Under the pieces are notes generated by a model. The model made no database searches. It worked only from the letters and a program-made list of their open reading frames with translations, and was not told where the DNA came from. Below, piece by piece: positions 25,085 to 33,022 of a stretch of 64,000 nt of DNA. Both the position numbers and the translations under genes were made by a program. The DNA is from Flavobacteriales bacterium (GTDB taxonomy: Bacteria; Bacteroidota; Bacteroidia; Flavobacteriales_F; PHOS-HE28): contig JACJZJ010000001.1 in assembly GCA_020635675.1 (NCBI GenBank), forward strand, positions 496,001 through 560,000, given 5' to 3'. Within the stretch, counting starts at the first letter, position 1, and every line of letters begins with the position of its first letter.

Positions 25085-27184
25085 CTATCGCGTGATGATC
25101 AGCTTGCCGGTGAGGATGAACGGCCCATCGGCCACCTGATAGAGATACGTACCCTGCGCCACGCTTCGGATATCGATGGTGTTCCGGTCGCGCATCGCGA
25201 GGTCCCACTTGGCGATCTGCTTGCCCGCAAGGTCGACGAGCGTAAGGTGCGCGCCGGATCCTTGAGTGCCGGAAATGACCAGTTCATCGGAGGCCGGGTT
25301 GGGTGCGACCCTGATGATCGCTTCGCGGACTTCATTGACCCCGGCCACCAGGTCGATGTTCACACAGATGGTGTCGTTCAAGGCGTCCGCATCGTTGGGT
25401 TCCGCGGACCAGGTGCAGAGGTCACCGCTCATCGTATTCAAGGGAAGCAGTTGCTGGGTGAAGGTGAACAGGCTGGAATCACCTGGCTGCAGGGAGGTGG
25501 TGAAGGTCTCGGTGACCACGGGGTCGTTGGCGAAGCGGTAGTGCACGGGGAAGCCGGAGATGGCCTGGTTCCCGAAGTTCTTGACCCACGCGCGAACGCT
25601 GAGCGGCTGGCTAACGGTAAGGCCGGGCACCACGCCGAAGTAGCCCACACAACCTGCATCGTATACCGGGAGTTGGGTGACTTGCAGGCCCAGGTGCCAA
25701 TCACTCGTCTCACGGTCACGGTACTCGGCCCAGACACCGTCCAGCACCTCATAGGTATGCAGGGAGAACGGGGCCACGATGTCCTGTGCGATGTTCACGT
25801 TCTGGCCTTGCATGTACCATTGCACGTAGAGGCCTCCATCGGTCCAAAGGAAGGGGTTCGCGAGGGGGTAGGTGTGGTCACCTGCAGCCCCGTCGATGGC
25901 CGGGACCAACACGGAGTCGAGCAGTGTCCCCGGGCCGCCGTCAGTGCCATCGTCATCGTACACTTTCATGGTGAAATCGCTCGGACCGAGATTCGAAGTG
26001 ATGCGCACCGTGGTGGCGGCGACCATGCATGGATGATAGGGTGCCTCGAGGTACGCACCGACGCCACCATTGCCGCCGCTCCATCCGATGCCGACACCGT
26101 CATCGGAGGCGCCGGCCCAATCCACGTTCAGGACGGCCGAGGTGGTGTCATACACCTGGACCTCCTGCAGTCGCTGATTGTTGCTGGACACGAGCTCGTT
26201 CGGGATGTTCGAGATCGTTCCGCGGAACCGGTAGGCACCGGCCAGTGGGAACGTGTACGTTGTAGGGAACGTGATCGAGGTGTCCACGCCGGGACCAAGT
26301 TGGGCGATGGTCGTCTGGTCCGTGGCCACGACCTGATTGGAGGGGTTCAGCACTTCGCCCACGGCTAGGATGTTGCTCAGGTCCTGGTTTCCCGTGTTCA
26401 GCACGTGCATGGTCATGGTGAACGGCGCTCCGTTGCGCTTGAGCGTGAGCCCGCGCGATCCCTCCTCTGTCAGCCAATCCACCGCTCCATCCGTGATATC
26501 GAGCAGGGGCGTAACAGGAGCGTAGAACCGAACGGCGTAGTTGGCCACCGGGTACACATCGGCCGAATGTTGCAGTCCGATGTCCCCCGTAATGCTTTCG
26601 ATACCCACCAGAAGGTCGTTGTTCTGGGTCAGCCCGGTCTGTTGCTGGTACTGGATCGTGATGGTGCTATCCGCCTTGCTGAGGATGATCTGGAAGGTGT
26701 TGGATCCCGTATAGCTGGGTGCGACACTGGACCAGAACGGGACATTGATGTAGCTGATGATGGTCGTGTCGACGTTGTCGTACACAAAGCACTGGGCGGG
26801 ATTCCCGACCCCGGCGAAGTTCAGGTCCGAGGTCAGGGCGGCGATGTAGTCATTGGCTCCCCCCGCCAATGGGATCGTCGGGAAGGGACTGGCGATGTTC
26901 ACACTGTTGAAGGCGATGTACCCGTTGCTCCCGATCCAGATCTTCTTCTGCGAGTACCAATAGAACGGCATGTTCGTGCTCATCACGAACGGGCCCACGA
27001 CGTTGTCGTCCGCAAGCCCCAGAACGGGAATGCCCGTGGTGGTGATGTCTATCCAATCGAAAACGGGTCCGTCGGGCTCATTGCTGTCCTTCCAGATGTA
27101 CCCGTATTGATCGGGTCCACCGGTGGCGGCCGAGAGCAGGAAGGGGAGGAACAGGGGCAGTAGAACGGTCGGTCTCCGGGTCAT
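25085..27184 (-). CDS. Secreted protein with type A T9SS sorting domain
   Basis: 699 residues. A signal peptide (about 1-20) is followed by a jelly-roll-like region (IWIGSNGYIAFNS, YIAALTSDLNF, about 30-240), CARDB/Ig-like beta domains with 'GNQ' linkers (about 255-600) and a C-terminal sorting domain (about 620-699: VAPNPASDELVISG, GTYLYQVADGP, TGKLIITR) that directs export through the type IX system and surface attachment. No catalytic motif; probably adhesive or structural. Transcribed alone; TAACTTGG at 27206-27213 may be its promoter. Confidence 0.82.
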   Translation of the reverse strand: MTRRPTVLLPLFLPFLLSAATGGPDQYGYIWKDSNEPDGPVFDWIDITTTGIPVLGLADDNVVGPFVMSTNMPFYWYSQKKIWIGSNGYIAFNSVNIASPFPTIPLAGGANDYIAALTSDLNFAGVGNPAQCFVYDNVDTTIISYINVPFWSSVAPSYTGSNTFQIILSKADSTITIQYQQQTGLTQNNDLLVGIESITGDIGLQHSADVYPVANYAVRFYAPVTPLLDITDGAVDWLTEEGSRGLTLKRNGAPFTMTMHVLNTGNQDLSNILAVGEVLNPSNQVVATDQTTIAQLGPGVDTSITFPTTYTFPLAGAYRFRGTISNIPNELVSSNNQRLQEVQVYDTTSAVLNVDWAGASDDGVGIGWSGGNGGVGAYLEAPYHPCMVAATTVRITSNLGPSDFTMKVYDDDGTDGGPGTLLDSVLVPAIDGAAGDHTYPLANPFLWTDGGLYVQWYMQGQNVNIAQDIVAPFSLHTYEVLDGVWAEYRDRETSDWHLGLQVTQLPVYDAGCVGYFGVVPGLTVSQPLSVRAWVKNFGNQAISGFPVHYRFANDPVVTETFTTSLQPGDSSLFTFTQQLLPLNTMSGDLCTWSAEPNDADALNDTICVNIDLVAGVNEVREAIIRVAPNPASDELVISGTQGSGAHLTLVDLAGKQIAKWDLAMRDRNTIDIRSVAQGTYLYQVADGPFILTGKLIITR

Positions 27185-27205
27185 GGCGCAACATTTGGGA
27201 TCACG

Positions 27206-27213
27206 CCAAGTTA
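27206..27213 (-). promoter_or_regulatory. Possible -7 box of the T9SS gene
   Basis: Minus-strand TAACTTGG ends 21 bases before ATG 27184. Similar TAnnTTGC boxes precede the other three T9SS cargo genes. Confidence 0.3.
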
Positions 27214-27268
27214 CACCTTCGGTCCATCCCGACGTCGATCGGCCGGTGCGGAGCGCCCGGCCTGATGT

Positions 27269-27997
27269 TCAGAGGCTCAACAGTTCCTTGAAGCGCGATG
27301 CCTGGCGCCGGCTCACTTCCACCTGCTCGGGTTCACCGTTCCGGTCCTTGCTCTTCAACTTCACCATGAGCCCTCCGTTGAACCAGGGCTCGATGCGTTC
27401 CACCCACCGCAGGTTCACGATGAACTTGCGATTGGCGCGGAAGAAGGCATGTGGGTCGAGCTTCTTTTCGAGGTTGTTCAGGCTTCGTAGGACCAATGGT
27501 TTATGGTCCTCGAAGCGCACACGCACGTAGTTGCCCTCGCTTTCGAAGAGACGGACATCCTTCAGGGTCACGAACCAGCATTTCTCGCCATCCTTCAAGA
27601 AGATCTGGTCCTCGGTACGAAGCATGTCGCGTGTCGGTGTGTCGGTCGCGCTCCGCTGGGGCAGTTTGTCGATCGCGCCGGCCAGCCTGTCCGGATCGAT
27701 CGGTTTCATCAGGTAGTCCAGTGCGTTCACCTGGAACGCCTTCAGGGCATGCTCATCATAGGCCGTGACGAAGATCACATGGGGCACATGGTCCAGGGCT
27801 TCCAGCAGGTCGAATCCGTTGCGCCCCGGCATGTTCACGTCAAGGAACAACAGGTCCGGCCGGAGCGTCAGGATCGCGGTCTCTGCCTCATCGGCGTTGG
27901 CTGCTTCACCGACAACCTCCACACCGCCATGGCCCGCCAGGAGCGTGGCCAGCTCTTTTCTGGCCAGGCGCTCGTCATCGATGATCAATGCTTTCAT
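27269..27997 (-). CDS. LytTR-family response regulator
   Basis: 242 residues. Receiver domain 1-115 with acidic DD (7-8), phospho-acceptor Asp53 in LLFLDVNMPG and Lys in LDYLMKPID; LytTR DNA-binding domain about 135-238 (EGNYVRVRFEDHKPLVLRSLNNLEKKL, RANRKFIVNL). It is activated by the LytS-type kinase whose stop lies 11 bases upstream. ATG 27997 is preferred to the TTG at 28012, which overlaps the kinase stop. Confidence 0.95.
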   Translation of the reverse strand: MKALIIDDERLARKELATLLAGHGGVEVVGEAANADEAETAILTLRPDLLFLDVNMPGRNGFDLLEALDHVPHVIFVTAYDEHALKAFQVNALDYLMKPIDPDRLAGAIDKLPQRSATDTPTRDMLRTEDQIFLKDGEKCWFVTLKDVRLFESEGNYVRVRFEDHKPLVLRSLNNLEKKLDPHAFFRANRKFIVNLRWVERIEPWFNGGLMVKLKSKDRNGEPEQVEVSRRQASRFKELLSL

Positions 27998-28008
27998 GGG
28001 ATCGTCCG

Positions 28009-29079
28009 TCAATTCGTTTTCAAGCCGATGTGGGTGGTCCTGAGAGGCAGGTGGACCCGGGTGATCACCTCGCCGTCACGGTCGGCGATCTCGAGCGCGG
28101 CAAGGCCCCCGTAGAGCATGTTGAGCCGCTTGCGGGTGTTGCGCAGGCCGATACCCGTACCGTTCACCACGCCCGGCCGGTAGCTGCCCGAGTTACGGAC
28201 CACGAGGTCGATGCCATCGCCCTCCCTTTGTGCGACGATATGCAGGTCACCACCAGCGGTCAGTTTGCCGATTCCGTGGCGCACGGCGTTCTCCACCAAT
28301 GTCTGCAGGAGCATCGGAGGCACAGGTTCCCTGTCCAGCCCTTCCCCGATATCGAAATGGACACGCAATCGCTCCTCGAACCGCATCTGCTCCAGGGCGA
28401 GGTAGGCACGCACGATGTCGATCTCCTCGCCCAAGGGCACCACCTTGCGTTTCACGGTGGTCATGGCGTTCCGAAGGATGGCGCTTAATTGTGTGATGCT
28501 GCGCTTGGCCCGTTCCGGGTCCTCATCGATCAATGCCCGGATACCCGTCAGCGCGTTGAACATGAAGTGGGGGTTGATCTGGGCGCGGAGGTTCATCAAC
28601 TGGTTCTCCCGGTCGGCGGTCTCCAGCCGAAGATTGCGGATCTCCTCCCGACGGTTCTTCGCGAAATAGTGATAGGTGAGATAGGCCAGGGCCCAGAGCA
28701 GGAGGAGCACCACCCAGTTCACCAGATGATTGAAGAGCACGAGCGGTTCGCCCGTCAACAGCGGCAGATGGTCGGGGAAGAAGAGGTCCACGATGAGCCC
28801 TTCTGTCAGGGTGGCCAGGACCCCGTTCAACAGCGCACCCATGGCCAGCCGGGGAGGGAGGTAGCCGATCGGTCGATCGAGCCATCCGCGACGTACGATG
28901 GCGTTGCGGAACAGGTGGCTCACCAGGATGCCGATGATGAACACCATCACAAGCACCTTGATCGACCTGCCGCTGAGTGTCGCGTTGAAGTAGTTCCATA
29001 GCGCGAAAAGGCCCACATAGGACCCCCATCCCACGACCTGGGTGGACCAGTAGAGCATCCGTTTTCGGCGGGCGTTCAT
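28009..29079 (-). CDS. LytS/YehU-type sensor histidine kinase
   Basis: 356 residues. Four transmembrane helices (about 8-30, 42-58, 78-98, 115-138) without an extra sensor domain, then the His_kinase box LRAQINPHFMFNALTG (His171) and a C-terminal HATPase (LVENAVRHGIGKL, GTGIGLRNTRKRL). It senses an unknown membrane signal and phosphorylates the LytTR regulator encoded next. ATG 29079 (MNARRKRML) is chosen since TACCTTCG ends 6 bases upstream; starts at 29100 or 29112 lie on or beyond that box. Confidence 0.92.
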   Translation of the reverse strand: MNARRKRMLYWSTQVVGWGSYVGLFALWNYFNATLSGRSIKVLVMVFIIGILVSHLFRNAIVRRGWLDRPIGYLPPRLAMGALLNGVLATLTEGLIVDLFFPDHLPLLTGEPLVLFNHLVNWVVLLLLWALAYLTYHYFAKNRREEIRNLRLETADRENQLMNLRAQINPHFMFNALTGIRALIDEDPERAKRSITQLSAILRNAMTTVKRKVVPLGEEIDIVRAYLALEQMRFEERLRVHFDIGEGLDREPVPPMLLQTLVENAVRHGIGKLTAGGDLHIVAQREGDGIDLVVRNSGSYRPGVVNGTGIGLRNTRKRLNMLYGGLAALEIADRDGEVITRVHLPLRTTHIGLKTN

Positions 29080-29085
29080 CCATCG

Positions 29086-29093
29086 CGAAGGTA
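29086..29093 (-). promoter_or_regulatory. -7 box of the LytS/LytTR operon
   Basis: Minus-strand TACCTTCG, 6 bases before ATG 29079; the same octamer sits 7 bases before the SiaC gene at 48990. Confidence 0.5.
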
Positions 29094-29160
29094 TCGGCAT
29101 GTTCCGCCGCAATGGTGGGGATCACACGAGCGGCCGGAACTCCTTGCGGGCGGAGCCGGT

Positions 29161-29168
29161 TACCTTGG
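29161..29168 (+). promoter_or_regulatory. Possible -7 box of the ACP phosphodiesterase operon
   Basis: TACCTTGG ends 11 bases before ATG 29180. Confidence 0.3.
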
Positions 29169-29179
29169 TGCCCATACCG

Positions 29180-29755
29180 ATGAACTTCCTCGGCCATCTG
29201 TATCTCAGCGGTGACGATCCGTTGGTGATCGTGGGCAATTTCATGGCCGACGCGGTCAAAGGCCGTCACCTGGACCGCTTTCCACCTGCGCTGCGGAAAG
29301 GGATCCGACTGCACCGGTTCATCGATCACCGGACGGACACCCATCCATTGAGCCGCGCAGGTCGCGAGCGTTTGTGGCCGCGTGTAGGCAAATATGCGGG
29401 TGTGGTGCTCGACCTGTTCTACGACCACCTCCTTGTTCGGAACTGGGATGATCTGCACAATGAGCCCCTGGCCGACTTCACGGCGCGTATGTACGCCTTG
29501 CTCGGTGCCCATGCCGACCTCTTGGAAGGGCGGCCGGCCCGGATGCTCCCTTACATGGCCGCCGAGGACTGGCTCGGTGGCTATGGCACCTGGCAGGGAT
29601 TGGGAGATACGCTTCGCGGCTTGTCCATGCGCGCGGTCCAGGGGGCGCCCATGCAGGGAGCGGAGGAGGTGCTTCGCACGAACTATGATGCATACTCGGC
29701 GGAATTCGGACACTTCATAAGGGATATGGACCAGGCCACACTTTCCCTGCGATGA
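29180..29755 (+). CDS. Acyl-carrier-protein phosphodiesterase (AcpH/DUF479)
   Basis: 191 residues. The N-terminal MNFLGHLYLSGDD, GNFMADAVKG, GIRLHRFIDHRTDTHP and DLFYDHLLVRNW carry the conserved Asp/His metal ligands of the HD-like AcpH family, which removes 4'-phosphopantetheine from ACP. ATG 29180 begins exactly at the family start; upstream in-frame residues are low-complexity Arg/Gly. Its TGA overlaps the ATG of the lytic transglycosylase gene (ATGA), an unusual partner. Confidence 0.9.
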   Translation: MNFLGHLYLSGDDPLVIVGNFMADAVKGRHLDRFPPALRKGIRLHRFIDHRTDTHPLSRAGRERLWPRVGKYAGVVLDLFYDHLLVRNWDDLHNEPLADFTARMYALLGAHADLLEGRPARMLPYMAAEDWLGGYGTWQGLGDTLRGLSMRAVQGAPMQGAEEVLRTNYDAYSAEFGHFIRDMDQATLSLR

Positions 29756-31146
29756 ACCGGCGTTCGCGGCTCGTGATCGTGCTGGCCGTGGTCTTGGCGA
29801 CCGCGCTGGCGTATCTGGCCTTCGGACCCGATGGTCCTGTCGTTGAAGGGCGCCGGTGGGATCGGCCTTCGGTCGACCGCGACCTTACGGAGGTCATCGC
29901 TGACACCTTTCGGGTCCTTGTCGTCCAGGATCCGCTGTGTTACGAGCAATGGCCTGAAGCGGAGCATGGGGCGGTGTACGAAATGCTCGAACGTTTTGCG
30001 GAACAGCAGGGGTTGGTGATCGCTCCAAGGCTGGCCCCGGTGGACAGCCTCGTTCCACTTCTGCAATCGGGCAGAGGCGATGTCATCGCCGCTCCGATAC
30101 CGGCGCGGTCGCCCCTGCTGACCTATGTGCATGCGTCACGTCCGTACTGGCATCTCGCTCCGATGGTGGCCTTGCTACGTGCCGATCGACTGCTCGGTCT
30201 GCAGGAGGCCGACATACCCGATACCATCCGGTCGAGCCGGTCAAGCGTGTTCGCGCAAGCACCGGAGCCATCGGTAGGCGCGTCGACCCTCGTGCTGACC
30301 GATCGGTCCACGCAGGAACTGATCGAGGAACTTGCCATCGGTCGTGGTAGGGCGGTCCTGCTGACCGATGCCGAGGCACGGTACTATGCGGGGCTGTTCC
30401 CCCAGCTCACCTTCAGGGAGACCGGCGCCCCGCGCCTGGCGTGCGTGTTCGGATCGCGAACGAACGCTCGTGCACTGGCAAAGGAACTGGACCGATGGAT
30501 CGGAAGCGACGAGGAAGCGCGTGGCATGATCCTCGCAGCCTATGGCGGACCGATCCGCACACGGAAGGCGCTGGGCCGATCCATTGGACGTCCGGTCGTT
30601 GTCGGGGATACGATCTCACCTTATGACAGCCTGTTCCGCCATTTCTCCACCCGGCACGGCATACCCTGGGAGCTGCTGGCCGCCATTGCGTTCAAGGAAT
30701 CGGGCTTCGACAGCGCGGCCGTGTCCCATCGCGGCGCGCGCGGCTTGATGCAATTGATGCCACGCACGGCACGTGGTCTGGGGGTGGACAGTCTGCACCT
30801 GGTGGATGCCCAGGTGCGCGCAGGAGCCATGTTCCTAGCGGTATTGGACAGCATCTGGATGCGATCGGTCCCGGACGATGAGCAGCGCCTGCCCTTCGTG
30901 CTGGCCGCCTACAACGCGGGCCCGGGCCATGTACTGGACGCGCAACGTCTGGCCGGTGAGCTCGGCCTGGACCGCCGTCGATGGATGGGGAACGTCGAAA
31001 GGGCGATCACCCTGCTGGCCTTACCCGATCAATTCACACGTCCGGGGATCGGGAACGGACGATGCAAGGGCAACGAGACGTTCCTGTACGTGCGGGATGT
31101 CCTGGGTATCTATGCCCGCTTCCGATCGGTCTCCACCGCGCCTTGA
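29752..31146 (+). CDS. MltF-like membrane-bound lytic transglycosylase (SBP_bac_3 plus SLT)
   Basis: 464 residues. An N-terminal anchor (about 8-25) precedes a periplasmic solute-binding-like domain (about 50-270; FRVLVVQDPLCYEQWPEAEHG, LQSGRGDVIAAPI) and an SLT goose-lysozyme-like domain (about 285-450; LLAAIAFKESGFDS with catalytic Glu316, HRGARGLMQLMP, VLAAYNAGPGHV). Same order as MltF, which cuts glycan strands with 1,6-anhydroMurNAc formation and is regulated by muropeptides through the binding domain. Translationally coupled to the AcpH gene. Confidence 0.92.
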   Translation: MNRRSRLVIVLAVVLATALAYLAFGPDGPVVEGRRWDRPSVDRDLTEVIADTFRVLVVQDPLCYEQWPEAEHGAVYEMLERFAEQQGLVIAPRLAPVDSLVPLLQSGRGDVIAAPIPARSPLLTYVHASRPYWHLAPMVALLRADRLLGLQEADIPDTIRSSRSSVFAQAPEPSVGASTLVLTDRSTQELIEELAIGRGRAVLLTDAEARYYAGLFPQLTFRETGAPRLACVFGSRTNARALAKELDRWIGSDEEARGMILAAYGGPIRTRKALGRSIGRPVVVGDTISPYDSLFRHFSTRHGIPWELLAAIAFKESGFDSAAVSHRGARGLMQLMPRTARGLGVDSLHLVDAQVRAGAMFLAVLDSIWMRSVPDDEQRLPFVLAAYNAGPGHVLDAQRLAGELGLDRRRWMGNVERAITLLALPDQFTRPGIGNGRCKGNETFLYVRDVLGIYARFRSVSTAP

Positions 31147-31205
31147 GCCGGCCAGGACGCCAAGGTTGCGTCCATCGAGGGACGTGGTCGATGGCACCAC
31201 CCCAT

Positions 31206-31213
31206 TAACTTGC
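31206..31213 (+). promoter_or_regulatory. Possible -7 box of the PAD-like gene
   Basis: TAACTTGC ends 11 bases before ATG 31225. The in-frame TTG at 31210 lies within the box and is rejected as a start. Confidence 0.35.
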
Positions 31214-31224
31214 CCCGGACCACC

Positions 31225-33015
31225 ATGGAAATGAAGCACTTTTCTTTTCTCCTCATCGCAATGGCGGCCTTCGCATTGCCCACGAACGCGCAACGGGTCG
31301 AACCCCTCCCCATCGGCATGGCACCATGGGAACATGCGCTCATCCGCGACTACCGTGACAGCCGCGCTCAGGCCGACCGCGGCATCACCACGCCACCGAA
31401 CTTTCCCGTGCGCACCATGGCGGAGTGGGAGGAGGTCCAGGGCCTTGTGATCGCATGGGCCGGGTATGAACCGATCCTGAAGCAGATCGTCCGCTATGCC
31501 AAGGAGGAGTGCGAGGTGATCATCGTTTGTGATGATCCGACCGGGGTGACCAACTACCTGCAGAACTCGCAGTACGGCGGGCCGATCACGGACATGACGA
31601 ACATCACCCTGCTGCAGGGAGATTACAACAGCGTATGGACCAGGGACTACGGCGCGGAGTGCATCTACCAGAACGAAGTGGATTCGCTGTTCCTGTTGGA
31701 TTGGATCTACAACAGGCCCAGGCCGCTCGATGATGTGCTTCCCGACCTGGTGGGCGGCTACAAGAATATCGCGGTGTTCAGCACCACCCAGGCGCCCTAT
31801 GACCTTGTGCACACGGGCGGTAACTTCATGGCGGACGGTTCTGGCACGGCATTCAGCAGCAACCTGGTGCTCGACGAGAACGGCCCGAACGGCCAGTTCA
31901 ATCAAACCGTGAAAAGCTCCGCGCAGGTCGATTCGCTCATGCACCAATGGATGGGTATCGAACTGGGTCGGTACATCAAGATGCCGACCCTCCCGTACGA
32001 CCAGATCCACCACATCGACATGCACATGAAACTCCTGGACGAGGAAACGCTCCTTGTGGGTGAATTCCCGGTCGGAGTGAGCGACGGTCCGCAGTTGGAG
32101 AGCAACATCGACAATGTGACGGCGAACTACAACAGTGTCTTTGGCACGCCCTATCGCGTAGTGCGCATTCCGATGGTCCCGAGCACCGGCGGCCAGTATC
32201 CACCGGGCGGGAGCTATCGTACCTATGCGAACAACGTCTTCATAAACCGAACAGTGCTCGTGCCGACCTATCGGGAGGAGTACGACACCACCGGCCTGCG
32301 GATCCTACGGGAAAGCCTTCCCGGCTACAAGGTGATCGGCATCGATTGCGACAACAGCGGTGCGAACATCATCTCTGCCAGCGGTGCCATCCATTGCATC
32401 ACCAAGGGGATCGGTGTGGCGGATCCCTTGCTCATTCGGCACCAGCGATTGCGTGACACCTATGAGACGGTGACCCCGTACCCGGTGGAAGCCTACATCC
32501 GTCATCGCAGTGGCATCGCTTCTGCGGAACTGTACTGGACCACTGACACGGCGAACGGCTTCGCGGCATTGCCGATGAGCGACATCGGAGGGAACAATTG
32601 GGTGGCGGATATTCCCGCACAACCCGCGGGTACCACCATATACTACTACGTGCATGCCGCAGCCGCCAATGGGAAGGAGCAGGTGCGTCCCATTGTCGCG
32701 CCGGAGGGCTGGTGGAGGTTCCGTGTGCTGGATACGAACACGGGTATTGGCGGCCCTCCCGCTCCCGCGATCGCAGCGGTCTTCCCCAATCCGGTATCGC
32801 AGGTGGTCGTTGTGGAATTGCGCCTTCCACCGGGGGAGCATGTCCAGGTGGAGCTATTGGATGCACTGGGACGCGTTGCGCTGGACCTGCACCATGGGAC
32901 CCTGCCTCCGGACGGAAGGGTCTTCGGCGATGTCACCGCGTTGGCCCCCGGTGCCTATCTGCTCGATGTCCGGACCGCGAACGGTCGGGCTACACGGCGT
33001 ATCATGGTCAGATAG
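31225..33015 (+). CDS. T9SS-exported peptidylarginine/agmatine deiminase-like protein (PPAD architecture)
   Basis: 596 residues. Signal peptide 1-22 (ending PTNAQ), PAD_porph catalytic domain about 60-425, an Ig-like beta domain about 425-505, and a type A T9SS sorting domain about 515-596 (VFPNPVSQVVVVELRL, APGAYLLDVRTANG). Catalytic positions are all present: VWTRDYGA (Asp141), HTGGNFMADG, HHIDMHMK (His263, Asp265) and SGAIHCITKG (Cys391), corresponding to Asp130, His236, Asp238 and Cys351 of Porphyromonas gingivalis PPAD. It should hydrolyse guanidino groups (peptidyl-arginine, free arginine or agmatine) outside the cell. Which of these is used cannot be read from the sequence. Confidence 0.88.
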   Translation: MEMKHFSFLLIAMAAFALPTNAQRVEPLPIGMAPWEHALIRDYRDSRAQADRGITTPPNFPVRTMAEWEEVQGLVIAWAGYEPILKQIVRYAKEECEVIIVCDDPTGVTNYLQNSQYGGPITDMTNITLLQGDYNSVWTRDYGAECIYQNEVDSLFLLDWIYNRPRPLDDVLPDLVGGYKNIAVFSTTQAPYDLVHTGGNFMADGSGTAFSSNLVLDENGPNGQFNQTVKSSAQVDSLMHQWMGIELGRYIKMPTLPYDQIHHIDMHMKLLDEETLLVGEFPVGVSDGPQLESNIDNVTANYNSVFGTPYRVVRIPMVPSTGGQYPPGGSYRTYANNVFINRTVLVPTYREEYDTTGLRILRESLPGYKVIGIDCDNSGANIISASGAIHCITKGIGVADPLLIRHQRLRDTYETVTPYPVEAYIRHRSGIASAELYWTTDTANGFAALPMSDIGGNNWVADIPAQPAGTTIYYYVHAAAANGKEQVRPIVAPEGWWRFRVLDTNTGIGGPPAPAIAAVFPNPVSQVVVVELRLPPGEHVQVELLDALGRVALDLHHGTLPPDGRVFGDVTALAPGAYLLDVRTANGRATRRIMVR

Positions 33016-33022
33016 AACGAGG

